Below are positions 44,777 to 53,487 of a DNA stretch of 64,000 bases, piece after piece; position 1 is the stretch's first letter, and every line of letters begins with the position of its first letter. The notes under the pieces were generated by a model. That model saw only the letters and a list, made by a program, of their open reading frames with translations, did not search any database and was not told the origin of the DNA. The translations under genes were made by a program, and so were the position numbers. Origin of the DNA: Bacillota bacterium (lineage in GTDB: Bacteria > Bacillota > Dethiobacteria > DTU022 > PWGO01); the NCBI GenBank assembly GCA_012518215.1, contig JAAYSV010000008.1, positions 62,001-126,000 of the forward strand, written 5' to 3'.

Positions 44777-47557
44777 CTATTTTTCTTCCACCAATTTCGC
44801 CACCACCGCTTCGCAGCGGGAACAGATTCCTTTTTCCCCGATATGGTCACGGAAAGCCCAGCAACGCGTACACTTCCTGTTGCTGCTCCTTGCTACCTGC
44901 ACAGCCAGGGGCAACCTGTCACTGCGCCAGGCTTCTTCCGGGATTGCTTCCAAACCCTCCCTCAAATCGAGTTCCGATATGATCAGAAGATTGGCCAGGT
45001 CATCCCGGAAGGGTTGGAGACTGGCGTATATCTCTTCTCCCCCCCACAATATTACCTCCGCTTCGAGGGTGTCTCCGATCTCCTTCCGGTTGCGGGCCAG
45101 TTCCAGCGCACGCAGAACCTCATCCCTTGTTTCAAGCAGATGCTCCCATTTTTCGAGAAGCTCCTCGTCGCAGTACCGATCCACCACGGAAGGCCATTCT
45201 GCCAGCTGGATACTTTTCTCTGCCTGCTCCGGCATACACTGCCACAGTTCCTCGGCCGTGAATGTAAGGATGGGAGATATCATCAAACTCAACTGTTTCA
45301 GGATGTAGAACATCACCGCCTGTGTAGCCCTCCTGGAAACGGAACGGGGATGGGAACAGTACAGTTTGTCTTTATTTATATTCAGGTAAAAATTGCTCAT
45401 ATCAACCACGCAGAAATTATGGATGGCGTGAAATACCTGGTGGTACTCGTGATCATCATAAGCTCGGGTCACCTTCTGGATCAGAATCTGCATCCTGGCC
45501 AGCACCCAACGGTCAAGTTCATCAATCCGGTCATAGGGAATACCCTCCGCGGTCGGCTCGTAGTCGAACAGATTCCCCAGCAGGAACCGGGAAGTATTTC
45601 GGATCTTGCGATACACTTCCACCAACTGTTTGAGTATATTTTCTGATAGGTGAATATCCCTGGTGAAATCGGCCGAGGAGACCCACAACCTCAGGATATC
45701 GGCACCATAATCCTTGATGATCTCATCGGGTGAAATCACGTTGCCCAGCGACTTGGACATCTTTTTCCCCTCGCCGTCAACAACCCACCCATGGCTGATA
45801 ACTGACCGGTAAGGCGGCTCCCCTTTTACAGCCACCGATGTGAGCAATGAGGATTGAAACCAGCCGCGGTACTGGTCGCTTCCTTCCAGGTAAAGGTCGG
45901 CCGGCCAACGCAGGTCCTCGTGGTTTTCACAGACAGCTATATGGCTGGAACCGGAATCAAACCATACATCCATGATATCTTCTTCCTTGCGGAATTCGTT
46001 TTTTCCACATTTCTCACATACGGTGCCCGGAGGCAGGATCTGCCCGGCATCATACTTGAACCAGGCATCCGAGCCCTCCCTGGCAAACAATGATTGCACC
46101 GCGTCGATGGTCCGGTCGTTGATGATCGGTTCGTCGCACGACCGGCAATAAAAAATGGGTATGGGAACTCCCCAGATTCGCTGGCGGGAGATACACCAAT
46201 CCTGGCGATCATTGACCATGTTGTAAATCCGTTCCCCACCCCATCGTGGATACCAGTTGACTTCACGTATGGCCTGGAGAGCTTCCTCCCGGAAACCTTT
46301 GATGGAAGCAAACCACTGTTCGGTAGCCCGGAAGATGACCGGTTTCTTGCATCGCCAGCAATGGGGGTACTGGTGTTGTATCGCATCCGATTTCAACAGG
46401 GAACCCTCCCGCGCCAGGGCATGCAAGACCTCCTCGTTCCCCCGGTCATAACGGAGCCCTGCCAGTTCTCCCGCTTCCTCGGTAAAGTAACCACGCCCGT
46501 CGATGGGGCTGAGGATCCCCAGTCCGTAGCTTGTACCTACCTCGTAGTCTTCCAACCCGTGCCCGGGGGCAATATGAACCAGGCCGGTACCCTGTTCAAG
46601 GGTGACAAATTCGGCCGACATCACCACGGGGGATTCCCGCTGGTAAAGGGGGTGAGCACATTTTATCCCTTCAAGTTCCGATCCCTTGAACCTTTTTGAT
46701 ACAGTCCATTCCTGTTCCACAACCTGCATCACGTTCATCCACAGCCCCTCGGCCAGGATATAAAGTTCGTCACCGGCATCGACGAGCACATAATCAAACT
46801 CGGGATTGAGTGCAATGGCCAGGTTGGCCGGGATTGTCCATGGGGTCGTGGTCCAGATCATACAAAATACCGGCCGGGTATCGTCAGTTATTCTGCCCGC
46901 GGATGCAACTGTAACCGGGAATTTTACATATATGGAATGGGATTCGATATCTTCATACTCTATCTCCGCCTCGGCCAGGGCTGTCTCGCAATCCGGACAC
47001 CAGTAGACGGGTTTCAGCCCCTTGTAAATGAAACCTTTTCTGGCCATGGTACCGAATACCTCGATCTGTTTGGCTTCAAAGGAAGGATCAAGAGTGATGT
47101 AGGGGTTTTCCCAATCTCCCCTGACTCCCAGACGGTAAAATTGTTCCCGTTGAATATCCAGGTATTTCAGAGCATAATCCCGGCAAAGTTTTCTGAACTC
47201 GAGGGGGGGGAAGTCATCCCTCTTTACCTTTTTATGCCTGATAACCTGAAGTTCGATCGGCAATCCATGGGTATCCCATCCGGGAACATAGGGAGCATCC
47301 ATCCCTTTCATCGTCGAATATTTTATGACGATGTCTTTCAAAACCTTGTTGAGCGCGGTCCCCATGTGTATCTTCCCGTTGGCATATGGGGGGCCATCGT
47401 GTAAAATAAATAGCGGTGCCCCCTTCCTGTGTTCACGTACCAGCCTGTAAATATCTATATCTTCCCAAAACTTCAGAATGCCGGGTTCTTTGCGCGGCAG
47501 ATCGGCGCGCATGGCAAAATCCGTCCGTGGCAAGTTCAGGGTTTTATTGTAGTTCAT
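44777..47557 (-). CDS. ileS: Isoleucyl-tRNA synthetase
   Basis: Class I synthetase of 926 residues. HIGH-type motif PPYANGKIHMGTALN near residue 55, editing domain (CP1), KMSKS in GEGKKMSKSLGNVISP near 600, anticodon-binding part, and C-terminal zinc ribbon CTRCWAFRDHIG with CSRC. AAGGAG precedes the ATG. Controlled by the T-box leader upstream. Confidence 0.97.
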   Translation of the reverse strand: MNYNKTLNLPRTDFAMRADLPRKEPGILKFWEDIDIYRLVREHRKGAPLFILHDGPPYANGKIHMGTALNKVLKDIVIKYSTMKGMDAPYVPGWDTHGLPIELQVIRHKKVKRDDFPPLEFRKLCRDYALKYLDIQREQFYRLGVRGDWENPYITLDPSFEAKQIEVFGTMARKGFIYKGLKPVYWCPDCETALAEAEIEYEDIESHSIYVKFPVTVASAGRITDDTRPVFCMIWTTTPWTIPANLAIALNPEFDYVLVDAGDELYILAEGLWMNVMQVVEQEWTVSKRFKGSELEGIKCAHPLYQRESPVVMSAEFVTLEQGTGLVHIAPGHGLEDYEVGTSYGLGILSPIDGRGYFTEEAGELAGLRYDRGNEEVLHALAREGSLLKSDAIQHQYPHCWRCKKPVIFRATEQWFASIKGFREEALQAIREVNWYPRWGGERIYNMVNDRQDWCISRQRIWGVPIPIFYCRSCDEPIINDRTIDAVQSLFAREGSDAWFKYDAGQILPPGTVCEKCGKNEFRKEEDIMDVWFDSGSSHIAVCENHEDLRWPADLYLEGSDQYRGWFQSSLLTSVAVKGEPPYRSVISHGWVVDGEGKKMSKSLGNVISPDEIIKDYGADILRLWVSSADFTRDIHLSENILKQLVEVYRKIRNTSRFLLGNLFDYEPTAEGIPYDRIDELDRWVLARMQILIQKVTRAYDDHEYHQVFHAIHNFCVVDMSNFYLNINKDKLYCSHPRSVSRRATQAVMFYILKQLSLMISPILTFTAEELWQCMPEQAEKSIQLAEWPSVVDRYCDEELLEKWEHLLETRDEVLRALELARNRKEIGDTLEAEVILWGGEEIYASLQPFRDDLANLLIISELDLREGLEAIPEEAWRSDRLPLAVQVARSSNRKCTRCWAFRDHIGEKGICSRCEAVVAKLVEEK

Positions 47558-47599
47558 CGTTCAATCTCCTTTATATTTCATGATTATCAATTATACCAT

Positions 47600-47635
47600 A
47601 AAAAAATCTCGTCCCTTTGAATCAGGGACGAGATT
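47600..47635 (-). terminator. Terminator within the ileS T-box leader
   Basis: An 11-bp stem AATCTCGTCCC / GGGACGAGATT with a 9-base loop is followed by a T tail on the minus strand. It is the alternative structure to the T-box antiterminator and lies about 45 bp before the ileS ATG. Confidence 0.9.
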
Positions 47636-47860
47636 GTATCCCGCGGTACCACCCTCGTAGACGTTAACAAACGACCTCTCTGGATAACCTTTAACGGGAT
47701 CAACCGCCAGGCACTACTTTCTCTCCGCAGAAAAGTTTCGCACCTGGAGCTCCCGGGAGATTTTCAAGAAGCAGGGTTTCAACGGTTTTCACCCGTCCCG
47801 TTTCTCTGTACAAACCGATGCCTTCTACTGACCCGTTCATCGCCATTCAAATCATATCTA
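47600..47860 (-). promoter_or_regulatory. T-box leader controlling ileS
   Basis: On the minus strand the antiterminator bears the T-box core AGGGTGGTACCGCGGG (around 47638-47653), which binds the tRNA 3' end. Upstream are AGTAGAAGG (AG-type stem I box) and the CAGAGA loop. An ATC triplet at 47759-47761 in a purine-rich bulge, GAAAATCTCC, fits an isoleucine specifier. A strong terminator follows. When uncharged tRNA-Ile binds, ileS is read through; this is the established T-box mechanism. Confidence 0.93.
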
Positions 47861-47883
47861 TTATTGACCATGCCCCCGCACGT

Positions 47884-48831
47884 TTATTCGTCGCCCTGCC
47901 GGGCAGGTAAAGAATCGGACCAATCTTCCATTTCCAGTGAAGATAGCTGCGCTTCGATAAAAGAGCGAAAACGCATCTTGAAGACCTGGACCTGTTTATG
48001 CAAATCTTCATGTTCGGCCAATATACGGCTGGCCTGATAACGGGAATCCTCGATAATTCGTTGCGCCTCCCTCTCCGCCTCCTTGCGGATCAGTTCCGAT
48101 TCCCTCTTGGCGTTCTGCTTGACATCATCCGCCGCTTCCTGCGCCACCAGAATGGCATTATGAACTGTTTGTTCCAGCTTCTCGTAATTTTTTATTTTGT
48201 CGGATAGCTGCACGATTTCATCCTGCAACTGGCTGTTTTCCTGCAGCAATACTTCATATTCGTCGTTTATCCGTTGCGCCTCCATTTCTGTTCTCTGTTT
48301 GATTTCTTCCGCTTCCCGCCTGTTTTTCTCTGCACCAAGCCGGATCGATTCTGCCTCCTGCCTTGCCTCTGTCAGGATCCTTTCTGCAGCTTCCTGTGAC
48401 CGCGACACGGCAATCTGGATCATCTCCTCGACTTTGTCGAACCCCTCGCTCTCCCTGGTAAGGTTGTTGACCTGCGTGCGCAATTCCTCGTTTTTGCGTT
48501 GCAATGCCGCATTTTCCTGGTTGAGGCGTTCGGACTTTCTTTCTCCCTCTTCGCGGATCGAGCGGATTTCTTCCCTGGAGCTCAATTTGTATTTTTCTGC
48601 GTTTTTCCTGGCTTCAGCCATATCTTTTTTGGCGTTCTCTTCCGCCCGCTTGCAGCGTTCGCATTCCTCGCTCAATTTATTGGCCTTCTCGCGAAGAGCA
48701 TTGTTTTCTTTCAGAAGGCCGCCATATTCCAGGGCTATGGTTTCCAGGAACTCATCAACTTCATCCACGCTGTACCCTCTGAATGTTCTTTCGAATTCCC
48801 GGTTGTGGATATCGTTCACATTTAGAACCAT
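47884..48831 (-). CDS. divIVA: DivIVA-family protein with a long coiled coil
   Basis: About 315 residues, roughly twice the Bacillus DivIVA. The N-terminal membrane-binding domain VNDIHNREFERTFRGYSVDEVDEFLE is clear (residues 4-30). Nearly all of the rest is heptad-rich coiled coil rich in Glu, Arg and Lys up to about 280, broken by repeats of the form EAxxIxxEAExEAQRI. DivIVA marks negatively curved membrane at poles and septa. ATG 48831 is chosen; the longer frame to 48906 overlaps ylmH and is not family-like. Confidence 0.9.
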   Translation of the reverse strand: MVLNVNDIHNREFERTFRGYSVDEVDEFLETIALEYGGLLKENNALREKANKLSEECERCKRAEENAKKDMAEARKNAEKYKLSSREEIRSIREEGERKSERLNQENAALQRKNEELRTQVNNLTRESEGFDKVEEMIQIAVSRSQEAAERILTEARQEAESIRLGAEKNRREAEEIKQRTEMEAQRINDEYEVLLQENSQLQDEIVQLSDKIKNYEKLEQTVHNAILVAQEAADDVKQNAKRESELIRKEAEREAQRIIEDSRYQASRILAEHEDLHKQVQVFKMRFRSFIEAQLSSLEMEDWSDSLPARQGDE

Positions 48832-48902
48832 TTCATACCCCGTCCTTTCCCCTTTCCTGAATTGATTAGAAAGTTCGACATGCCGGAATTCTAATCCTTC
48901 CA

Positions 48903-49697
48903 TCATTTATAAAATTTCTTGATAATAATATAACTTCTCCCTTTCCGGCTTTTCCCCGGTAAAGATTCGATGATAAACGTCCCTTTCGATGTAGCAATCA
49001 CATCCTTCTCTTTCAATCGGCAGGAAGGACTCGTTGCAGCTTTCCGGTTGACCTGAACCAGATTCTCTTTGATGATGCTTGCCGCCCGCGATCTGGAGAT
49101 CCTCAGGGCCAGACTGATCACCGCATCCAGCCTTGCTGAAGCTACGGTGCCCTTTATCATCTTGAAATCGGTACGGTCATCGGTGTGTGCAGGAAGGGAT
49201 CGGGAGATTTTCTCCACCCGGGCTTCTGCCGGATCGATCCTGTTCAGTTGATCCCTCAGCATCGATGAAATATTGTCAGCAACAAACACTCTGATTCCCC
49301 GTTTTTCCCCATCCCGTATCAAGTCACCGATCATATCCTCTTCCGCCCCTGCATCATAAAGATATTGCAGGAGTTCGTACTCGAATTCGGTATCCGGAAA
49401 GGAAGCCCCATTCAGGAAAATCAGATCAACCGGGGGCAACCCGGCATCCTTTTCACCGGCCACCCATGCCTTTATACGTACCCTCCGAGCTTCGGCATGG
49501 CCGCCATATGCGCTGTAACGTATGTCCGGATATTTCCCGAAAACTTCCTCCGTTATCTGCCTCCGGTAAGGAGACAGGAAGCCGGAAACCCACTCTTTCT
49601 TGCCCTCGTGAAGCTGCCCGATTTCTTCCATCAGGTACTTGATCCATCTCCGGTCACTTTCCTCGCTGTAGCGCAGAAAAAGTTGATCAGGTGACAA
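48903..49697 (-). CDS. ylmH: YlmH, S4-domain RNA-binding protein
   Basis: 264 residues: N-terminal domain then an S4 RNA-binding domain near 190-250 (ARLDAVISLALRISRSRAASIIKENLVQVNRKA). In Bacillus YlmH has been linked to ribosome rescue and cell division clusters. Start is TTG with AAGGAG nine bases before. Between yggT and divIVA. Confidence 0.93.
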   Translation of the reverse strand: MSPDQLFLRYSEESDRRWIKYLMEEIGQLHEGKKEWVSGFLSPYRRQITEEVFGKYPDIRYSAYGGHAEARRVRIKAWVAGEKDAGLPPVDLIFLNGASFPDTEFEYELLQYLYDAGAEEDMIGDLIRDGEKRGIRVFVADNISSMLRDQLNRIDPAEARVEKISRSLPAHTDDRTDFKMIKGTVASARLDAVISLALRISRSRAASIIKENLVQVNRKAATSPSCRLKEKDVIATSKGTFIIESLPGKSRKGRSYIIIKKFYK

Positions 49698-49791
49698 AAT
49701 CCATCGCTCCTTGTTTCCGTTAACTTTTTCCCGGGGCAGCTGTTATACCGCAGTACAATTTGCAATCCTGAAGCTGTGTCACGCCACATCG

Positions 49792-50082
49792 CTATATGCG
49801 AACCCAGGTTTCAATGATATAGCGCAGCAAATGAAGTAACAGGAATGCTATTACCGGAGAGAAGTCCAGTTGAATTCCACCGCCTGACCGCATGGAAGGG
49901 ATCAATCCCCTGAGGGGTTTCAATAGCGGCTCGGTGATTTGCCACAAAAACCGGTACAAATTTCCGATGAACGCGTTATCTCCCGGATCCTGGCCAGTCA
50001 TCATAAAGGAAAGGATTATCCGCCCCAGAATAATGTAAGCATACGTATTGACCAGCAGAACAAGAATGTTTCTAACCGGAAT
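49792..50082 (-). CDS. yggT: YggT/YlmG membrane protein with ATT start
   Basis: 96 residues. Two hydrophobic helices flank the conserved loop LYRFLWQITEPLLKPLRGLIPS; the C-terminal helix is DFSPVIAFLLLHLLRYIIE. With only ATG, GTG or TTG allowed the frame would begin at ATG 50004 and lose the first helix. The reading continues upstream to the yggS stop (TGA) with good family sequence (NILVLLVNTYAYIILGRIILSF), and GGAGGAGG lies eight bases before ATT 50082. ATT initiation is thus the best reading; a sequence error removing a normal start is the alternative. Confidence 0.8.
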   Translation of the reverse strand: MPVRNILVLLVNTYAYIILGRIILSFMMTGQDPGDNAFIGNLYRFLWQITEPLLKPLRGLIPSMRSGGGIQLDFSPVIAFLLLHLLRYIIETWVRI

Positions 50083-50106
50083 CGCAAAAACCTCCTCCAG
50101 GTATGT

Positions 50107-50775
50107 TCAACGGGCCCCGAACAGGGCCGTGCCGACCCGCACCATGTTGGCTCCTTCCTCGACGGCGATATGATAATCATTGGTCATTCCCATGGAAAGA
50201 TACTCCAACTCAACCCCCGGAATTTTGATCCTTTCTTTCAGCTCCCGCACCTGCCGGAAGATCGGCCGGGCTTCCTCGGCATTATCGAAATAGGGAGCCA
50301 TGGTCATCAGGCCCCTGATCTTTATTCTTCCTCCCCTGATCTCCATGATGAAATCTTCGACTTCCCCGGGATGAAAACCGTACTTGCTCTCCTCACCGGA
50401 AGCGTTGACCTGGATCAATACCGGTACATCCACATCCATTTGCATGGCTCTCTTTTCCATGGCCCGGGCCAGGCGCAAGCTGTCAAGGGAATGTATCAGG
50501 GAAAACAGATTGATTACCGATTTCACCTTGTTGGTCTGAAGGTGGCCAAGAAAATGCCACCTGATTTCACCGGGAAGCTGTTTTATTTTTGGCTCGGCCT
50601 CCTGAAGGCGATTTTCCCCGCAACTGGTGATACCCAGTTCCAGGGCTTCTGCTATCCTTTCCACCGCTACATTTTTGGTCACAGCGACAATTTTCACTCC
50701 ATCCGGATCGTAACCACCTTTCAAGGCTGACGACCTGATTCTGGATCTTACCTCTTCCAACCTTCTGTTCAACAT
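50107..50775 (-). CDS. yggS: YggS/YlmE PLP-homeostasis protein
   Basis: 222 residues, PLP-binding TIM barrel of the PLPBP family. VKIVAVTKNVAVERI near the start holds the PLP lysine; HFLGHLQTNKVK and LSMGMTNDYHIAVEEGANMVRVGTALFG are diagnostic. It buffers PLP rather than catalysing a known reaction. Upstream of yggT, from which the usual sepF is missing. Confidence 0.95.
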   Translation of the reverse strand: MLNRRLEEVRSRIRSSALKGGYDPDGVKIVAVTKNVAVERIAEALELGITSCGENRLQEAEPKIKQLPGEIRWHFLGHLQTNKVKSVINLFSLIHSLDSLRLARAMEKRAMQMDVDVPVLIQVNASGEESKYGFHPGEVEDFIMEIRGGRIKIRGLMTMAPYFDNAEEARPIFRQVRELKERIKIPGVELEYLSMGMTNDYHIAVEEGANMVRVGTALFGAR

Positions 50776-50840
50776 GTAAAACCTCCTTGATCTACTCCCA
50801 CAACAAGAATATGAACCCCGGACAGGACATACCGATGATA

Positions 50841-51974
50841 TTACTCCATCCTTTGACCCTCCTTGACCAGTTCAGGACGGATAATGACGATGCTGTTCGG
50901 AGGAATGCCGTCCACGATAACATCATAATCAGCCTCATGGACAATATCTACCGGATAATAGGCCACGATTCCTTTATCGTTGAGATAAACCCCGGTCACC
51001 CCCTCCTCATCGATTATGGCACTGCGGGGAATCTTGACTCCTTCATGAGTATAATAATTGATTTCCGCTTCGGCCCGGCGGTAGCGGGTAAATCCGGGAA
51101 TCTGCCGGGAAATCCTGTAGGTAAAATAAATATTCCGGGTTTCGGGATCTTCCATCCTGTCCACCAGTACAGCCTGGATGGGCTCGTTGGGAAAAAATGA
51201 AAAAGTAATATTTACATTTTTCCTCCTGGCCATGAGTTCCCCTTCCTTGCCTCCCAGAACTACACTGAAAAACCATTCCCAGTTATTGACCAGCTTGAAA
51301 AGGGGTTCCCCCTCGGCCACGAACTCCTTTTTTGGGGGAATATCCTGCCCCGTCCATTCATTTTCTCCTCCCAGCAAATCATAGGGATAACCGGACAGAT
51401 ACTCTTCCTCCAGGCCATCGATGCTATAAGAAACAACCCCGGCCATGGGGGATCTGACAGAATGGCTTTCATGTCCCCCGGAACCGGAAAGAGTTTCAAT
51501 GTCCTCGCCTTCTTCTTTTTTTGACCGTTCCCTGGATGTGAACGGGCTCATCAACCATGTTTTCAATTTCTGGAAATAGAATTTGAAACCGCGCCGGTCG
51601 TTCCCCGCCTCGTCCCCGTTGTCCGGTTCGTAAAGATCGGGTATAACCGTTACCACCTCTCCCCCTACAGGGACACGCTCGCCTTCGGGAATCTTCCCCA
51701 GAATGAAACCCGTTACCGGTGAAGGAACAACGGTCTCATCCCGGGTGATGATGCCGGTAACACTGACGCAGGAATCCATGGCCCCTTCCTCGGCAACCGC
51801 GATCTGAACACGCCGGAAGTAGAGCCATGAATCCATCCACTGATAACCGACGAGAGCGAAGAGAAGGAGCAACAAACCCAGAATAACAAAATATGCTATC
51901 TTGCCCCGGAGCGGTTTTTTGCTTTTTCCTTCACCTTCAATAACACTGAAATTACGGGCTTGTTTTCGGGCCAT
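50841..51974 (-). CDS. HlyD-like membrane-anchored protein
   Basis: About 377 residues with one N-terminal helix (IAYFVILGLLLLLFALVGYQW) and an extracytoplasmic part. It has lipoyl/barrel-sandwich features: VPSPVTGFILGKIPEGERVPVGGEVVTVIPD, a low-complexity acidic middle (YEPDNGDEAGND, RSKKEEGEDIE), and SPMAGVVSYSIDGLEEEYLSG. HlyD-type adaptors usually work with a transporter; none is near. Its place between pgeF and yggS recurs in Clostridia and may link it to cell envelope work. ATG 51974 is preceded by AGAAGGA. Confidence 0.75.
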   Translation of the reverse strand: MARKQARNFSVIEGEGKSKKPLRGKIAYFVILGLLLLLFALVGYQWMDSWLYFRRVQIAVAEEGAMDSCVSVTGIITRDETVVPSPVTGFILGKIPEGERVPVGGEVVTVIPDLYEPDNGDEAGNDRRGFKFYFQKLKTWLMSPFTSRERSKKEEGEDIETLSGSGGHESHSVRSPMAGVVSYSIDGLEEEYLSGYPYDLLGGENEWTGQDIPPKKEFVAEGEPLFKLVNNWEWFFSVVLGGKEGELMARRKNVNITFSFFPNEPIQAVLVDRMEDPETRNIYFTYRISRQIPGFTRYRRAEAEINYYTHEGVKIPRSAIIDEEGVTGVYLNDKGIVAYYPVDIVHEADYDVIVDGIPPNSIVIIRPELVKEGQRME

Positions 51975-52105
51975 TTCATCTGATCCTTCTCTTCCATGGC
52001 AAAATATTTTCCTCAAAAAGTATACTTTCACGCCCCGGCCGGTGCAACTGCAATCACGGTGGCGGAGCGGTCACCGGGGGCCAACCCGCCTCTGGTATAC
52101 ACCCC

Positions 52106-52861
52106 TCATTCCATCAAAGAAACAAAACCCATCATCCTGCCTGTTTTTTTTCCCTCGCGCCGGTAGGAGTAGAACAGATCGGGACGGCATGATGTACAGA
52201 TTTCTGCCATCTCGATATTCCCTGTCGGCAGCCCGCTCGTGACAAGCTGCTTCCGCACGATTTCCCTCAGATCCAGAAAATATTTTCCGGCAGTTTCGTC
52301 CCCATCACAAAATAAAGGATCATCCCAGCCCCGATCCAGAAACAGGACGGCAACCTCCTGTGATACTTCGAAACAACGTCGGCAGATACATGGACTGCCC
52401 CAGGCCATCAATTCCCGGGGGTGTCCCCCGTATTCGCTCACCAGGGCATCGACCACTTTCCCGACCACACCGTTCAACACCCCGCGCCAACCGGCATGGG
52501 CCAGGGCAGCTACCCTTCTTTGCGGATTGACCAGGTAGACGATCATGCAGTCGGCGGAGAAAGCAGCCAGAACAACGCCAGCTACCCCGGTGACAAGCGC
52601 ATCGCACCGGGGTATGGCCGTCCCCTTGCGGTCTCCCCTGCCGCGGTCACCCTCTTCAACCCGATGTATACCTGTCCCGTGAACCTGTTCCCCCGTTACA
52701 AGGTGTTGGGGGGAAAGGCCCCATATGGAAAGGAAACGACGGCGATTTTCCCGGACAGCCAGAACCCTATCCCCGGTATGATAGGCCAGGTTGAGGGAAG
52801 CATAGGATCCGCGGCTTGCACCCCCACATCGAGTTGAATAACCGACCTCGACCGTATTCAT
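52106..52861 (-). CDS. pgeF: Purine nucleoside phosphorylase / PgeF (YfiH, YlmD)
   Basis: 251 residues of the multicopper-oxidase-like YfiH family, now known to include peptidoglycan editing factor PgeF and purine nucleoside phosphorylases. Metal His/Cys: GEQVHGTGI, DCMIVYLVNPQRRVAALAHAGWRG and the Cys-rich CICRRCFEVS, CTSCRPDLFYSYRREG. GGAG seven bases before ATG. First gene of the pgeF-yggS-yggT cluster. Confidence 0.93.
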   Translation of the reverse strand: MNTVEVGYSTRCGGASRGSYASLNLAYHTGDRVLAVRENRRRFLSIWGLSPQHLVTGEQVHGTGIHRVEEGDRGRGDRKGTAIPRCDALVTGVAGVVLAAFSADCMIVYLVNPQRRVAALAHAGWRGVLNGVVGKVVDALVSEYGGHPRELMAWGSPCICRRCFEVSQEVAVLFLDRGWDDPLFCDGDETAGKYFLDLREIVRKQLVTSGLPTGNIEMAEICTSCRPDLFYSYRREGKKTGRMMGFVSLME

Positions 52862-52980
52862 TCCCGATCTCCAGGAAGGTTGAAGAAAACAGAGTTCACC
52901 ATGACGATTCAGGATATAGCTGCCGATATATGATCACACCCCCGGGAGGAGAAAAGAGGGAGAAAAAGAAAGATAACGGG

Positions 52981-53487
52981 CTACAATTCCGACATGACCA
53001 CCGCTTTTTTCAACTTCATCGAGGGTTTGACATCGATGATCCTCTGGTTTTTTGATCCCCGGAAAGCCAGTTCAAGATCTTTCTGTTCCTCGATATAGGG
53101 GCCATCTATCAGTATGTCCGTAACCTCCAACAATTTTTGACAATCACGTTTCTGCGGTGAATTTTCCAGCAACTGTTCCAGGGTAAAACCGGTATAGGTA
53201 ATTATTTTCAATCCCAGATGGTGGATCTTCTTACCCAGCAAGGAGAGAGCCACCGGTTGCAAGAAGGGCTCCCCCCCGCTGAACACCACGGCGTCCGTTC
53301 CCTTGAGAGAAGCAATTTCCTCGAAAATAGCACCGATCTCCATCTCCACCCCGCCGTCGAACGGCTGCGCTTCAGGATTGTGGCACCCCGGGCAATTGTG
53401 GTTACAACCCTGCACGAAGATCACGTAACATACGCCCGGCCCATCGACCAGACTCTCTTTCTTTATCCCTGCAATACGTAGCTTCAT
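52981..53487 (-). CDS. nrdG: Anaerobic ribonucleotide reductase activase
   Basis: Radical SAM protein that installs the glycyl radical on NrdD. 168 residues with the cluster motif CNHNCPGC, preceded by VDGPGVCYVIFVQG, and GGEPFLQ. The frame is open to 53661 across the nrdD tail; ATG 53487 (MKLRIAGIKKES) overlaps the nrdD stop by 4 bp and has GGGAG upstream. No oxygen-using class I reductase is seen. Confidence 0.95.
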   Translation of the reverse strand: MKLRIAGIKKESLVDGPGVCYVIFVQGCNHNCPGCHNPEAQPFDGGVEMEIGAIFEEIASLKGTDAVVFSGGEPFLQPVALSLLGKKIHHLGLKIITYTGFTLEQLLENSPQKRDCQKLLEVTDILIDGPYIEEQKDLELAFRGSKNQRIIDVKPSMKLKKAVVMSEL

